DNA of 64,000 bases from Planococcus maitriensis (GCF_003289925.1 NZ_QLZQ01000003.1:62001-126000), one strand, 5' to 3'. Shown: positions 15,523 to 24,810, counted from the stretch's first letter. Program-made: numbers and translations. The notes: a model not told the origin generated them from the letters alone.

Positions 15523-15822
15523 ATGGATCCGAAAAGCTTACTGTCTTCCATTACTTATGTCGACACGGAACGCTCGATCGTAGCCGGCCAGATGAAAATC
15601 ACGCACACCGAATACGAAATTCATTTATACGAAGATAAATTGACCGCTTCGACTAAAGAGTTCAATTTGATGCATGTCTGGGATATTTCCTATAAGACCT
15701 TTTCCGACGATGCCAATTTGTTGTACTTGCACACGCATCGCGGCGTCTTGACTTATAAAGTCCCGAGGGACCCTGACCGTTTCATCAAGACTTTCAAAAA
15801 ACTGAAAAACGCCAATTATTGA
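15523..15822 (+). CDS. Conserved small cytoplasmic protein, function unknown
   Basis: This 99-residue protein is preceded by GGGAGGCGAACCGA. It reads as a beta-rich fold: EYEIHLYEDKLTAS, LMHVWDISYKTF and HRGVLTYKVPRDP strands end in a helix (DRFIKTFKKLKNANY). The pattern is compatible with a small pleckstrin-like (bacterial PH) fold, but I do not recognise a named family. There are no Cys or signal sequences. A terminator follows directly. Confidence 0.6.
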   Translation: MDPKSLLSSITYVDTERSIVAGQMKITHTEYEIHLYEDKLTASTKEFNLMHVWDISYKTFSDDANLLYLHTHRGVLTYKVPRDPDRFIKTFKKLKNANY

Positions 15823-15849
15823 GAAGCTGGAAATCCCGGCTTCTTTTTT
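15823..15849 (+). terminator. Rho-independent terminator
   Basis: GAAGCTGG pairs with CCGGCTTC (one G-T pair) around AAATC, followed by a T run. Confidence 0.8.
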
Positions 15850-15881
15850 TCGAGTAGAATGGAAGAAAAGGGGGAATGGAT

Positions 15882-16064
15882 ATGGGAAACGAATATGCGG
15901 TCGGATGGGGAACGCTTGCGCTGATCAATGCAGGTCTCGCCCAAGGCAAAAACCGGAGCGGCCTTATGTGGTTCCTGGCGTCGCTGCTTCTGGGGCCCAT
16001 CGCGACATTGGCCTTGGTGATATTCGAAAAATTACCGGAAGAAGGGGGCACACATGATGATTGA
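15882..16064 (+). CDS. Small membrane protein
   Basis: This 60-residue protein begins MGNEYAVGWGTLALINAGLAQGKNR. It has one clear hydrophobic segment (LMWFLASLLLGPIATLALVIF, stated here by its ends Leu and Phe) and a short charged tail. The ATG at 15882 has AAGGGGG 7 nt upstream, unlike the ATG at 15876. Its end overlaps the next gene by 11 nt, so translation is probably coupled. The function is unknown. Confidence 0.6.
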   Translation: MGNEYAVGWGTLALINAGLAQGKNRSGLMWFLASLLLGPIATLALVIFEKLPEEGGTHDD

Positions 16065-16425
16065 ACCGATTAAGCTTGCGGAACGCTTTACCGAGTATGT
16101 CAATGCACGAGATGTCGAAGGGGTGCTGTCTGTTACGGACCATAATGTCGAGTTGATCAGTCCCGGGAAATCAGCCGCCGGACACGAAATGCTTGCCGAA
16201 TGGGTGAAAGGCTCTGGCATGCAATTGGAGACGCTCAACAAATTCGCCAAAGGCAATCGAGTCATCTTCGAACAGCTCGCCAAGAAGAAAGGACAGCCGG
16301 GTGAATTTCATATTTTTACCTTTTTCGAAATGGACGATCAGAAAATCCATCGCATTGGGCGCTTCGATGAACTTGATGAAGCTTTCGGAGAGAGCGGGTT
16401 GAGCGAAAGTGATCAAATAAAGTAA
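16054..16425 (+). CDS. NTF2/SnoaL-like protein
   Basis: This 123-residue protein has the order of a SnoaL/NTF2 cone fold: N-terminal helix (LAERFTEYVNARDVEGVLSVTDHNVELISP), a second helix, and C-terminal strands (GEFHIFTFFEMDDQKIHRIGRFDE). Such proteins may be isomerases, hydrolases or ligand-binding domains; no catalytic set can be named. Two adjacent ATG codons (16054 and 16057) follow AGAAGGGGG, and either may start. It overlaps the small membrane protein gene upstream. Confidence 0.7.
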   Translation: MMIEPIKLAERFTEYVNARDVEGVLSVTDHNVELISPGKSAAGHEMLAEWVKGSGMQLETLNKFAKGNRVIFEQLAKKKGQPGEFHIFTFFEMDDQKIHRIGRFDELDEAFGESGLSESDQIK

Positions 16426-16469
16426 TTAGAAGTTCCAATCCCTTTGATATTTCCATGTAAAAACGCACT

Positions 16470-16516
16470 AAGCCCTGCCGCTAACTTCCTTGGAACTTGC
16501 GACAGGGCTTTATTTT
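16470..16516 (+). terminator. Rho-independent terminator
   Basis: AAGCCCTG pairs with CAGGGCTT and the inner arm continues the stem. A T-rich stretch follows. It isolates the kdg operon promoter from the genes upstream. Confidence 0.8.
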
Positions 16517-16611
16517 ATAGCTACTGTTTGGGATACAGTTTATCAGTAGAGTTCTCAAAAGAGTTCAAATCAGGACAAAAGGATTAAAATTGATTTTTCT
16601 AAAAATTAATG

Positions 16612-16640
16612 TTGATTTTGAAAGGGCTTTCAAATATACT
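16612..16640 (+). promoter_or_regulatory. SigmaA promoter of the hexuronate operon
   Basis: TTGATT (16612-16617) and TATACT (16635-16640) are separated by exactly 17 nt. Transcription would start near 16647, inside the first operator palindrome. No other good promoter is seen until the terminator at 27368. Confidence 0.8.
16619..16632 (+). promoter_or_regulatory. CcpA cre-like site in the promoter spacer
   Basis: TGAAAGGGCTTTCA differs by one base from the strong cre sequence TGAAAGCGCTTTCA. It lies wholly between the -35 and -10 boxes, a position where CcpA binding should repress. The central CG is replaced by GG, so affinity may be reduced. Confidence 0.6.
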
Positions 16641-16645
16641 TTGAC

Positions 16646-16673
16646 TAAATCGATTTACTAAACCGGTTTAGTA
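16646..16673 (+). promoter_or_regulatory. Tandem LacI-family operators
   Basis: Two palindromes abut and share their end bases: TAAATCGATTTA (16646-16657) and TACTAAACCGGTTTAGTA (16656-16673). Both have the central CG typical of LacI/GalR-family operators. They sit right after the -10 box and before the regulator gene, which suggests autorepression. Confidence 0.75.
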
Positions 16674-16687
16674 GAGAGGGATTATAG

Positions 16688-17692
16688 ATGAGAAAAGTAA
16701 CCATGCTAGATGTCGCGGAAAAATCTGGTGTCTCCAAAAGTACTGTTTCACAGTATATAAACAATCGCTTCGAATACATGGCGCCAGCTACCAAAATACG
16801 GATTGAAGAAGCGATTAAAGAATTGGGCTATATCCCAAATTACGTGGCTAAAAGCCTGAAGCAAAAGAAAACAGGAACAATTGGTGTCATCGTAGCCAAT
16901 ATCCTTCATGTTTTCTCGACGGAAATAATCAGGGCCATCGAAGATGAATGCGAATGCAACGGGTTCCATTTGTTTGTCTGCAATGCAGACGACCAGCCTG
17001 AAAAAGAACGAGCCTATATTGATATGTTGATTGCCAAGCAAGTTGATGGCTTAATCATTTTTCCGACCAATGGAAACCAAGAATATTATAAGCAACTGAA
17101 AAATGCACAATTTCCCATTGTTTTTGTCGACCGGCTAATCGATCAACCTTTATACCCGACCCTTTTGCTCGATAATGAAAGCGCTTCACATATAGCTGTC
17201 GAAGAGCTAAGTAAAAAAGGACATAAAAAAATCGGGTTGGTCTCTACATCCATCGCTAAAAAAGTAACGCCCCGCCTTGAGAGAATCAGCGGTTTCAAAA
17301 GCGCGATGGAAGAGAGAGCGTTGGACGTAGATCCCGAATGGATTGTAGCGGATGAGCGGCAAGTATTGACGGAGCGGTTGCAGAAATTATGGGACTCAAA
17401 CAATCACCCCGATGCATTTTTTGCAACAAACGATTTGGCGCTGATCGAGTTATTGAAGTTTATACGGAAAAACAAGTTGTCGATTCCGGAAGATGTCGGA
17501 GTGATTGCCATTGACGACTCACCTTTTCTGGAAATTGCAACGACCCCGGTCAGCGTCATCAAACAGCCGACCTTTTCAATCGGAAAAGATGCAGCCCAAA
17601 CTTTGCTGTCGTTGATTAGCAGCACAAGCTTGGATGCAGTATATGAAGCAAAACGCTATGCCCCGGAACTGGTGGCAAGAGAATCTATTTAA
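16688..17692 (+). CDS. kdgR: LacI-family repressor of the hexuronate operon
   Basis: This 334-residue regulator has an N-terminal LacI helix-turn-helix (VTMLDVAEKSGVSKSTVSQY), a hinge near residues 50-58 (NYVAKSLKQ) and a periplasmic-binding-like sugar sensor domain (GTIGVIVANI onward). It is the first gene of its own operon, just downstream of two palindromic operators. It probably releases DNA on binding a pathway intermediate such as KDG, as in Bacillus KdgR. GAGAGGG lies 8 nt before the ATG. The effector is inferred from the neighbouring enzymes. Confidence 0.85.
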   Translation: MRKVTMLDVAEKSGVSKSTVSQYINNRFEYMAPATKIRIEEAIKELGYIPNYVAKSLKQKKTGTIGVIVANILHVFSTEIIRAIEDECECNGFHLFVCNADDQPEKERAYIDMLIAKQVDGLIIFPTNGNQEYYKQLKNAQFPIVFVDRLIDQPLYPTLLLDNESASHIAVEELSKKGHKKIGLVSTSIAKKVTPRLERISGFKSAMEERALDVDPEWIVADERQVLTERLQKLWDSNNHPDAFFATNDLALIELLKFIRKNKLSIPEDVGVIAIDDSPFLEIATTPVSVIKQPTFSIGKDAAQTLLSLISSTSLDAVYEAKRYAPELVARESI

Positions 17693-17717
17693 AATGAGTG
17701 AGTGAGGAGTGTCCTAA

Positions 17718-18674
17718 TTGTCGAATGAATTCAATGTGTTAACAATCGGTGACGCTATGATTACGATGAATCCGGCCACAACAGGGCCGCTGCGTTATGT
17801 CACGCAATTTGACCGGAAAGTCGGCGGTGCGGAAATGAATTTCGCCATCGGCTGCGCTCGCTTAGGCATGGGCAGCAAGTGGATCAGCCGATTAGGAAAC
17901 GATGATTTCGGTAAAGTGATTTATAATTTTGCACGTGGTGAAGGCATCGACGTATCGGCAGTGCGTTTTGTGGAAGGGATACCAACTTCCCTTAATTTTA
18001 AGGAAATACACGAAGGCGGCGCTGGTAAAACATATTACTACCGGACTCCTTCCCCGATGGCTGACTTGAAGCCGGAAGATATCACAGAGGAATTATTTAA
18101 AGATATTCAATTGGTTCATTTAACCGGTGTTTACTTGGCGATAGCCGAACAGCATAGAGAAGTTGTCCATGCGATCATCCAATACGCCAAAGGGTTGAAT
18201 ATTCCGATCTCGTTTGATCCGAATATCCGCTTGAAGCTGTGGAGCATTGAAGAAGCGCGGCCTGTATACGAAAGCATCTTCCCGGAAGTGGACATACTGT
18301 TGACCGGCCTTGATGAAATTCAAATGATTTCACAAAAAGAATCACTCGATGAACTGCTGGCGTACATCCAGAAATTCAATATCTCCGATTTCGTCATTAA
18401 AGACGGAGCAAACGGATCCAGGTTGTGGAGAGATAACCGCTGGACAGAAGCTGCAAGTTTTCCCGTAACCCCAATAGATACAGTGGGAGCTGGCGACGGT
18501 TTTGATGCGGGGTATGTTTATGGATGGCTAAAAGGCTACAGCCCAGAGGAACTCCTGCGTTTCGCGAATGGGGTGGGGGCTTTGGTGACCACGGTAACCG
18601 GTGATAATGAAGGTCTTCCTTATTTAGAAGATGTAAGCGATTTCGTGGAAGATAGGAAAGTTGTCGAGCGTTGA
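17718..18674 (+). CDS. kdgK: 2-keto-3-deoxygluconate kinase
   Basis: This 318-residue PfkB-family sugar kinase should phosphorylate 2-keto-3-deoxygluconate (KDG) to KDPG with ATP. Motifs include the N-terminal VGGAEMNFAIGCARLG segment and the C-terminal anion-hole and catalytic-base motif DTVGAGDGFDAG. Its neighbours, KDPG aldolase, mannonate dehydratase and mannonate oxidoreductase, complete the route. It starts with TTG at 17718, 8 nt after GGAG, and lies 25 nt after kdgR. Confidence 0.88.
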   Translation: MSNEFNVLTIGDAMITMNPATTGPLRYVTQFDRKVGGAEMNFAIGCARLGMGSKWISRLGNDDFGKVIYNFARGEGIDVSAVRFVEGIPTSLNFKEIHEGGAGKTYYYRTPSPMADLKPEDITEELFKDIQLVHLTGVYLAIAEQHREVVHAIIQYAKGLNIPISFDPNIRLKLWSIEEARPVYESIFPEVDILLTGLDEIQMISQKESLDELLAYIQKFNISDFVIKDGANGSRLWRDNRWTEAASFPVTPIDTVGAGDGFDAGYVYGWLKGYSPEELLRFANGVGALVTTVTGDNEGLPYLEDVSDFVEDRKVVER

Positions 18675-18689
18675 GGAGGGAGTGACTTG

Positions 18690-19235
18690 ATGCAAACACC
18701 GTTGATCATATTACAAGAACTGAATGAGCTAATCAAACGGGTGGATAAAACCCAGTATGATGACCTCGTGGATTTATTGAAACAGGACAGGCGATTCTTT
18801 TTCTTCGGTGAAGGAAGGTCGGGGTTGATGGCGAAGGCGGCTGCGATGCGCTTGATGCATTGTGGTAAAACGGTCTACGTGATTGGCGAAACGACAACAC
18901 CTTCGATGGGCCAAGATGACATCTTACTCATCATTTCCGGTTCGGGAAGTTCGATTCAACTCAATGGGCTTTGCAAGATAGCGCATGAACTTGGTGCTGA
19001 AGTAGCCATGCTTACCGCAGATGCTTCCAAACTGCAAGAGCACCGATGCAGATATGGCTTTGCCATCCCTGCAGCTACGAAAAAAAGACGTGAATGGGAG
19101 CCTGCTACGATTCAGCCGCTAGGCAACCAATTCGACCAAGCTGCGCATCTATTATTGGACGCAGCCATAATCGATGGTCCTTACAGTGAAGATTCAATGG
19201 AAAATTTATCGAAGCGGCATACTAATATCGAATAG
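18690..19235 (+). CDS. hxlB: 6-phospho-3-hexuloisomerase-like SIS protein
   Basis: This 181-residue SIS-domain protein matches the HxlB/PHI family, which interconverts D-arabino-3-hexulose 6-phosphate and fructose 6-phosphate in the ribulose monophosphate pathway. Visible motifs are [45 protein letters not shown] and the C-terminal [14 protein letters not shown]. Its usual partner HxlA is not adjacent but is encoded as the last gene of this operon (26745). GAGGAGGGA lies 8 nt before the ATG at 18690. Its role in a hexuronate operon is unclear. Confidence 0.83.
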   Translation: MQTPLIILQELNELIKRVDKTQYDDLVDLLKQDRRFFFFGEGRSGLMAKAAAMRLMHCGKTVYVIGETTTPSMGQDDILLIISGSGSSIQLNGLCKIAHELGAEVAMLTADASKLQEHRCRYGFAIPAATKKRREWEPATIQPLGNQFDQAAHLLLDAAIIDGPYSEDSMENLSKRHTNIE

Positions 19236-19245
19236 GAGAAAAACT

Positions 19246-20256
19246 ATGGCAACAGTTACAGTAGCTTTCGAAGAAGTGAAAATTTTAATCCAGAAGAAAC
19301 TCATCAAAGCCGGCTTGCGTGAAGACCATGCAAGGAAAGTCGCAGACGTGCTCATCCATGCTGACTTGCGCGGTGTCAGTTCACATGGAGCATTAAGGAC
19401 CGAGCATTACATCAGCAGAATCCAGGCTGGCGGGATCAATACCGATCCTGAGATATCTTTCCATGCAACGGGCCCTGTTACAGGAACTGTAGATGGAGAC
19501 GATGGGTTCGGGCATGTAGTCGCTGGAATCGCTGTGGCTCATGCGATTGACATGGCGAAGGCCAACGGAGTCGGTATGGTCACGGCAATGAACAGCAGCC
19601 ATTGCGGCGCGCTCAGCTATTTTGTAGAAGAAGCGACGAAGCACGGCCTGATTGGCGTAGCGATGACCCATACGGATAAAATCGTCGTCCCTTTCGGTGG
19701 CAAGGAAGCATTTCTCGGCACCAACCCAATTGCTTACGGAGTTCCGGCAAAATCGGAGAAGCCGTTTATTCTCGACATGGCGACTTCAAATGTTGCATTG
19801 GGTAAAATCCTGCAGCAGAAAGAAGAAGGAAACGCTATTCCCGAAGGATGGGGAGTCGATGAAGCGGGAGTGCCCACTACAGACCCGGGGAAAGTTTCTG
19901 CACTGGTGCCATTCGGCGGTCCCAAAGGATACGGCCTTTCAATGGTAGTCGATATCTTCTCTGGCTTGCTTGCCGGTATGGCTTTCGGACCGCATATCAA
20001 TAAAATGTACGGCGACTTGGATAAAAATCGCAAACTCGGGCATTATATTTGCGTCATCAACCCTTCGTACTTTACAGACTCAGAGATGTTCTTAGCGCAG
20101 ATGGACCGGATGATCCGGGAAGTTAGGGAAGTGCCAGCTGCTGAAGGCTTTGAGAAAGTAATGGTGCCCGGTGAAATCGAACAGGCGAACGAAGAACACA
20201 ACCGGCAACAGGGCATCACAATCGCGGAAACAACTTATGAGTTTTTAAAAGCATAA
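19246..20256 (+). CDS. Ldh2-family NAD(P) oxidoreductase, YjmC/YiaK-like
   Basis: This 336-residue protein belongs to the malate/L-lactate/ureidoglycolate dehydrogenase family, which has no classical Rossmann fold. Marks are [12 protein letters not shown], the catalytic-His region [25 protein letters not shown] and [11 protein letters not shown]. Two relatives suit the context: YjmC of the B. subtilis hexuronate cluster, and YiaK (2,3-diketo-L-gulonate reductase), which in E. coli is followed by a TRAP transporter as here. It probably reduces a 2-keto sugar acid. TAGGAG lies 7 nt before the ATG. Confidence 0.82.
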   Translation: MATVTVAFEEVKILIQKKLIKAGLREDHARKVADVLIHADLRGVSSHGALRTEHYISRIQAGGINTDPEISFHATGPVTGTVDGDDGFGHVVAGIAVAHAIDMAKANGVGMVTAMNSSHCGALSYFVEEATKHGLIGVAMTHTDKIVVPFGGKEAFLGTNPIAYGVPAKSEKPFILDMATSNVALGKILQQKEEGNAIPEGWGVDEAGVPTTDPGKVSALVPFGGPKGYGLSMVVDIFSGLLAGMAFGPHINKMYGDLDKNRKLGHYICVINPSYFTDSEMFLAQMDRMIREVREVPAAEGFEKVMVPGEIEQANEEHNRQQGITIAETTYEFLKA

Positions 20257-20294
20257 GCAGTCATAAAAAAATTACACAAAGGGGAGTTTTTATA

Positions 20295-21293
20295 ATGAAG
20301 AAAAAATGGATGGTTGGAGTTTTTGCATCAGCATTGGTTTTAGGAGCATGTGGTTCAGATGACGCGAGCGAGGGCGGCGAATCTTCGGGCGGCACAACGG
20401 AATGGCGTTTCGGCCATTTGGCGGATGAAAATCACATCTGGCACAAAACGGCTTTGAAGTTTGAAGAATTGGTGGAAGAAAATGCAGACGGCCAACTGGA
20501 AATCACCATTTACCCGAATAACTCACTCGGTGGGGAAACAGATACGATCAACTCGATTCAAGCGGGGTCAGCCGACATGGTTATTTCGGGAGAGACTTTG
20601 CAAAACTGGGCGCCGAATGCAGCCTTGATGGCCGTTCCTTATGCGTTCCGTGACTTGGAGCACGTCCAAAGCGTAGTAGAAGGTGACATTGGTGAACAAA
20701 TCAAGCAGGAAATCAGCGACGAAGCGGGTCTAACAGCGCTTTACTACCACACGCGCGCTCCGCGTAACTTGACGTCGAATGAACCGATTACGTCGCCAGA
20801 CGATTTGAGTGGTTTCAGCATGCGCGTACCAAACGTTCCGTTGTTCTTGGACACTTGGCAGGCAGCTGGTGCAGCGCCACAAGTCATGGACTTTAACGAA
20901 GTGTTCACAGGGCTGCAACAAGGCGTTATTGACGGCCAGGAAAACCCGGTTGACCTTATCCAAAGTGGCGGCCTCTATGAAGTGCAGGATTATGTGAACC
21001 GTACTGAACACGTTTTCTCTTGGATCTATATCCTTGTCGGGAATGAGCAGTATAACGCCCTTTCCGATGACTTGAAACAAGTAGTTCAAGATGCAGCAGC
21101 TGAAGCGCAGGTATATGGAGAAGAATTGTATAACGAAGAAATTGAAACAATTGAACAGGACTTGATCGATTCAGGAATGGAATTCGTCGATGTTGACCAA
21201 GATGCATTCCGCGAAGCGATGACTCCGGCAGTCGAAAGCTCACTTTCTGCTGAACAATTGGAGCTGTATGAGCAAATTTTGGCAGTTGAATAA
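20295..21293 (+). CDS. dctP: TRAP transporter solute-binding lipoprotein
   Basis: This 332-residue DctP-family protein has a lipoprotein signal (MKKKWMVGVFASALVLGAC, Cys 19) and a Gly/Ser linker. The TRAP binding fold starts at WRFGHLADENHIWHK. The conserved Arg of the ligand carboxylate site is expected in GFSMRVPNVPLF. It presents a sugar acid to DctQM. The gene context (mannonate dehydratase, KDPG aldolase) points to a hexuronate or aldonate. GGGGAG lies 9 nt before the ATG, and a hairpin separates it from dctQ. Confidence 0.9.
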   Translation: MKKKWMVGVFASALVLGACGSDDASEGGESSGGTTEWRFGHLADENHIWHKTALKFEELVEENADGQLEITIYPNNSLGGETDTINSIQAGSADMVISGETLQNWAPNAALMAVPYAFRDLEHVQSVVEGDIGEQIKQEISDEAGLTALYYHTRAPRNLTSNEPITSPDDLSGFSMRVPNVPLFLDTWQAAGAAPQVMDFNEVFTGLQQGVIDGQENPVDLIQSGGLYEVQDYVNRTEHVFSWIYILVGNEQYNALSDDLKQVVQDAAAEAQVYGEELYNEEIETIEQDLIDSGMEFVDVDQDAFREAMTPAVESSLSAEQLELYEQILAVE

Positions 21294-21304
21294 TATAGAA
21301 GAAT

Positions 21305-21338
21305 AAGGCACTTTCGTCCAACAGGTCGAATGTGCCTT
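21305..21338 (+). other. Intra-operon hairpin between dctP and dctQ
   Basis: A 12-bp stem with one internal mismatch (AAGGCAC.TTCG with CGAA.GTGCCTT) closes a 10-nt loop just after the dctP stop. Only a few T residues follow. It may be a partial terminator or an mRNA-stabilising stem that raises binding-protein output over the permease genes. Confidence 0.6.
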
Positions 21339-21363
21339 TCCACTATGAAAGGAATGAACTCGG

Positions 21364-21861
21364 ATGTCTATATTCCGGAAGTTGATCGACCGAACGCTGG
21401 CCTTCTTGACGATTGCGAGTTTTGCAGGCGTGATCATTATTGTCAGTGTACAAATTCTTTCGCGTTTCTTACCGTTCTCCTTTGTCTGGACAGAGGAATT
21501 GACGCGTTACCTGTTTCTATTCTCCATTGCTTTCGGAGCACCGTTGGCCTTGCTGCGCAATGAATTCATCAATGTAGACATTCTGCTGGCAAGAATGCCT
21601 GATAATTTCCGGAGATATTACGAAGTAGTGATTTACTTGACGATCATTTTATTAAGCTCGGTCATGGTAATCGAAGGATACAACTTCACGCTGCTCGGAC
21701 ATAACCAGAATTCAGCTACCATGCCGTTCCAATTATCATGGGTGCATGCTTCACTTTTGGTCATGAGTGTATTTTTGGTGTTCTACGCCGTTATCAAAAT
21801 CATCGACTTACTGAAAAACAAACAGGATTACAGCCAGAATTTTGAGGGGGATGATTTATAA
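21364..21861 (+). CDS. dctQ: TRAP transporter small permease
   Basis: This 165-residue protein has the four-helix layout of DctQ: a first helix around LTIASFAGVIIIVSVQI, the WTEELTRYLF motif, and two further helices ending near residue 150. It forms the complex with DctM that transports the solute delivered by DctP using the sodium gradient. Its TAA overlaps the dctM ATG by one base, so the two are translated together. AAGGAATGA precedes the start. Confidence 0.9.
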   Translation: MSIFRKLIDRTLAFLTIASFAGVIIIVSVQILSRFLPFSFVWTEELTRYLFLFSIAFGAPLALLRNEFINVDILLARMPDNFRRYYEVVIYLTIILLSSVMVIEGYNFTLLGHNQNSATMPFQLSWVHASLLVMSVFLVFYAVIKIIDLLKNKQDYSQNFEGDDL

Positions 21862-23132
21862 TGGCAGCCCTGCTTTTCATTTCATTTATCGCATTGATTT
21901 TTCTTGGAGTTCCCGTGGCCTTCAGCCTTGGCTTGAGTTCTTTGCTGTATTTATTCATTGCAGATATTCCTTTGAATATCATTCCCCAACGAATGTTTGG
22001 CGGATTGAATTCTTTCGTCCTTCTCTGTATTCCAGGATTTATCCTGGCGGGGAACTTGATGAACGCAGGCGGGATTACAGAGCGAATCATCGGATTTGCC
22101 AATAATTTCTTCGGGCATATCCGAGGTGGTTTAGGACTCGCGAACGTCGGCGCCTCCATGGGATTTGCCGGAATTTCGGGTACGGCGCTTGCAGATACGG
22201 CGAGCATCGGGTCGGTTATGATTCCTTCGATGAAAAAGCAAGGCTACGGCGCAGGATTCTCCGCTGCCGTTACGGCATCTTCTTCGACTGTCGGACCGAT
22301 CATTCCTCCTTCTCTTCCATTGATCATTGTTGGAACGCTTGCTTCACTGTCAATTGGCGACCTTTTCCTTGCTGGTGCGATTCCTGGTTTGCTGCTCGGA
22401 ATCGGTTTGATGATTCCTACGTACTTGATTTCCGTTAAGCGGAATTACCCGAAAGGCGAGCGTCAATCTTTGAAAGCTATCGGAAAAAGTTTTGTCGGTG
22501 CTTTCTGGGCAATTTTGATGACAGTCATCATTTTGTATGGAATCCTGGGCGGTCTTTTCACACCTACCGAAGCTTCTATCGTGGCTGTTCTATACGCTTT
22601 CGTAATCGGTATCTTTGTTTACCGCGAATTGCCGGTGAAAAAAATACCGAAAATCATGCTCGATTCGATGACGACAACGGCTTCTATCATGCTGTTGGTC
22701 GGGTTTGCGAATTTGTTCGGCTGGATCATGGTGCGGGAGCAAATTCCGCAACTCGTTGCAGAGTCCATTCTTGGTATTTCAACAAATGCCATCATCGTCA
22801 TCTTGTTAGTTAATTTACTATTATTGTTTGTCGGCACATTTATGGAGACGATTGCCGCATTGGTCATTTTGTTCCCAGTACTGCTTCCAGTAGCGGTGAC
22901 GGTCGGGATGGACCCAATCCAATTCGGTGTCATGATGGTCTTGAACTTGGTGATCGGATTGGTCACACCGCCAGTCGGCGTCTGTCTATTCGTGGCTTCT
23001 CAAATCGGGAAAGTGTCCATCGGAAAAACAGCCAGGGAACTATTGCCGTTTCTCGGTGTGAGTTTAGCCGTTTTAATGCTCGTCGCATTTGTTCCTTCCA
23101 TTACGACGTTCTTACCAAGTCTATTCGAATAG
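21861..23132 (+). CDS. dctM: TRAP transporter large permease
   Basis: This 423-residue polytopic membrane protein is of normal DctM length, with about 12 hydrophobic segments. It carries family motifs such as GVPVAFSLGLSSLLYL, GGITERIIGFANNFFGHIRGG and NLVIGLVTPPVGVCLFVASQ. It is the sodium-coupled channel of the TRAP system. It overlaps dctQ and is followed closely by the zinc dehydrogenase gene, confirming one transcript. Confidence 0.92.
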   Translation: MAALLFISFIALIFLGVPVAFSLGLSSLLYLFIADIPLNIIPQRMFGGLNSFVLLCIPGFILAGNLMNAGGITERIIGFANNFFGHIRGGLGLANVGASMGFAGISGTALADTASIGSVMIPSMKKQGYGAGFSAAVTASSSTVGPIIPPSLPLIIVGTLASLSIGDLFLAGAIPGLLLGIGLMIPTYLISVKRNYPKGERQSLKAIGKSFVGAFWAILMTVIILYGILGGLFTPTEASIVAVLYAFVIGIFVYRELPVKKIPKIMLDSMTTTASIMLLVGFANLFGWIMVREQIPQLVAESILGISTNAIIVILLVNLLLLFVGTFMETIAALVILFPVLLPVAVTVGMDPIQFGVMMVLNLVIGLVTPPVGVCLFVASQIGKVSIGKTARELLPFLGVSLAVLMLVAFVPSITTFLPSLFE

Positions 23133-23144
23133 GTGGTTATATCA

Positions 23145-24164
23145 ATGAAAGCAGTACAAGTTCCTAAAGCGCATGAAATGAAAATCATAGAACAAGATAG
23201 ACCGCAGCTTCAAAACCCCCAGGATGTCTTAGTTCGAGTAAAGCGGGTCGGGATTTGTGGATCCGATATGCACATTTTTCATGGCAGTAACCCGCTTGCA
23301 ACCTATCCCCGGGTGGTGGGGCATGAAGTGGCCGGAGAAGTGGTCGAAACAGGCGAAGCTGTAAGCTCCCTGAAAGAAGGTGATCACGTGGTGGTCGAGC
23401 CGATCAATTATTGTGGTGAATGCTATGCTTGCCGCAAGGGCCGCCCGAATGTCTGCGAAAAACTTTCCGTATTCGGGGTTCATGAAGACGGCGGGATGCG
23501 CGAATACATCGTATTGCCAGAAAAGCAACTTCATGCGGTAGACAAACAGCTGGACTGGGACGAAATCGTATTGGCGGAGCCTTATACGATTGGTGCGCAG
23601 GCAGTTTGGCGCGGACAGGTGGAAAAAGGCGATACCGTCCTGATTCAAGGTTGTGGGCCAATCGGTATTTGCATATTGAAACTGGCGAAGATTGCCGGGG
23701 CCACGGTTTATATGTCCGATCTCAGCGAAGAACGGCTTAAGTTCGCACAAGAAAATGGTGCAGATAAAGTCATCAACGCAGGAGCGGAATCAGTAAAAGA
23801 GAAAGTGCTCGAATTCACCAATGACACCGGTGTCAATGTGGTGATCGATGCCGTATGCATTCCGTCAACAGTCGAACTGGCCATTGATGTGGTCTCTCCA
23901 GCAGGAAGCGTCGTAGTGCTCGGATTCACCGAACAGCCGTCTGCGATTCCGCAATTGCCGATCACTAAAAAAGAAGTGACAATCGTCGGTTCACGGCTTC
24001 AGACCAATCAATTTGGGCCGGTCGTAAAATATTTGAATAGCGGCGAACTGACTTCAGGCGGGTTGATTACCCATAAATTCAAATTGGACGATGTCAAAGA
24101 GGCATTCTCTTTTGTAGAAAACAATCCGGACAAAGTGCGAAAAGCATTAATTGTCTTTGACTGA
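23145..24164 (+). CDS. Zinc-dependent alcohol dehydrogenase, YjmD-like
   Basis: This 339-residue medium-chain dehydrogenase has the catalytic zinc ligands in [14 protein letters not shown] and [12 protein letters not shown]. The structural zinc set is [15 protein letters not shown], and the NAD loop is [14 protein letters not shown]. It resembles sorbitol/galactitol-type and YjmD dehydrogenases, which oxidise a sugar acid or polyol hydroxyl group. Within this operon it may act on an aldonate or keto-acid intermediate. The ATG at 23145 is chosen because AGGTGG precedes it; a GTG at 23133 overlaps the dctM stop region. Confidence 0.85.
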   Translation: MKAVQVPKAHEMKIIEQDRPQLQNPQDVLVRVKRVGICGSDMHIFHGSNPLATYPRVVGHEVAGEVVETGEAVSSLKEGDHVVVEPINYCGECYACRKGRPNVCEKLSVFGVHEDGGMREYIVLPEKQLHAVDKQLDWDEIVLAEPYTIGAQAVWRGQVEKGDTVLIQGCGPIGICILKLAKIAGATVYMSDLSEERLKFAQENGADKVINAGAESVKEKVLEFTNDTGVNVVIDAVCIPSTVELAIDVVSPAGSVVVLGFTEQPSAIPQLPITKKEVTIVGSRLQTNQFGPVVKYLNSGELTSGGLITHKFKLDDVKEAFSFVENNPDKVRKALIVFD

Positions 24165-24175
24165 GGAGCGATGGA

Positions 24176-24799
24176 ATGGTCCCGAAAATGAAAGTGTATG
24201 AAACGCTATTAACTGCCAAGGTAGTGGCCGTCATCCGAGGCGCAGATGCTGATGAAGCGGTTGCGGTAGCCAAAGCTTCAATTGCCGGCGGCATAACCGC
24301 AATCGAGCTGACTTATACGACTCCGAACGTTGCTAAAGCGTTTGATCAACTGGAAGGAACTGGCGATGCATTAATAGGCGCGGGCACCGTACTGGATGCA
24401 CAGACAGCACGCCACGCATTGCTCCACGGAGCGCAATTTGTCGTCAGCCCTCATTTTGATGAGGAAATCGCCAAAGTCTGTAATCGCTATAACGTACCTT
24501 ACCTTCCTGGCTGCATGACAATCAAAGAAATGGTGCAGGCAACGGAATGGGGCTGCGATATTTTGAAGCTGTTTCCCGCCAACGGGTTTGACCCTTCATT
24601 TATCAAGGCTGTAAACGGGCCGCTTCCGAAAGTGCGAATCATGCCGACAGGTGGCATCAATATGGACAATATGAACGATTGGCTGGATGCTGGCGCAGTG
24701 GCTGTAGGCATCGGGAGCGATTTGACTAAAGCCTACCAAGCAGGCGGGGCACAGCAAGTAACTGATTTGGCAAAACAATACCGTGCACGATTAGGGTAA
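24176..24799 (+). CDS. kdgA: KDPG aldolase
   Basis: This 207-residue class I aldolase cleaves 2-keto-3-deoxy-6-phosphogluconate to pyruvate and glyceraldehyde 3-phosphate. The catalytic Glu lies in AIELTYTTP and the Schiff-base Lys in DILKLFPAN; the phosphate loop is MPTGGIN. It completes the route begun by the KDG kinase upstream. GAGGAG lies 7 nt before the ATG, and the next gene follows after 11 nt. Confidence 0.92.
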   Translation: MVPKMKVYETLLTAKVVAVIRGADADEAVAVAKASIAGGITAIELTYTTPNVAKAFDQLEGTGDALIGAGTVLDAQTARHALLHGAQFVVSPHFDEEIAKVCNRYNVPYLPGCMTIKEMVQATEWGCDILKLFPANGFDPSFIKAVNGPLPKVRIMPTGGINMDNMNDWLDAGAVAVGIGSDLTKAYQAGGAQQVTDLAKQYRARLG

Positions 24800-24810
24800 A
24801 GGAGGCAATC

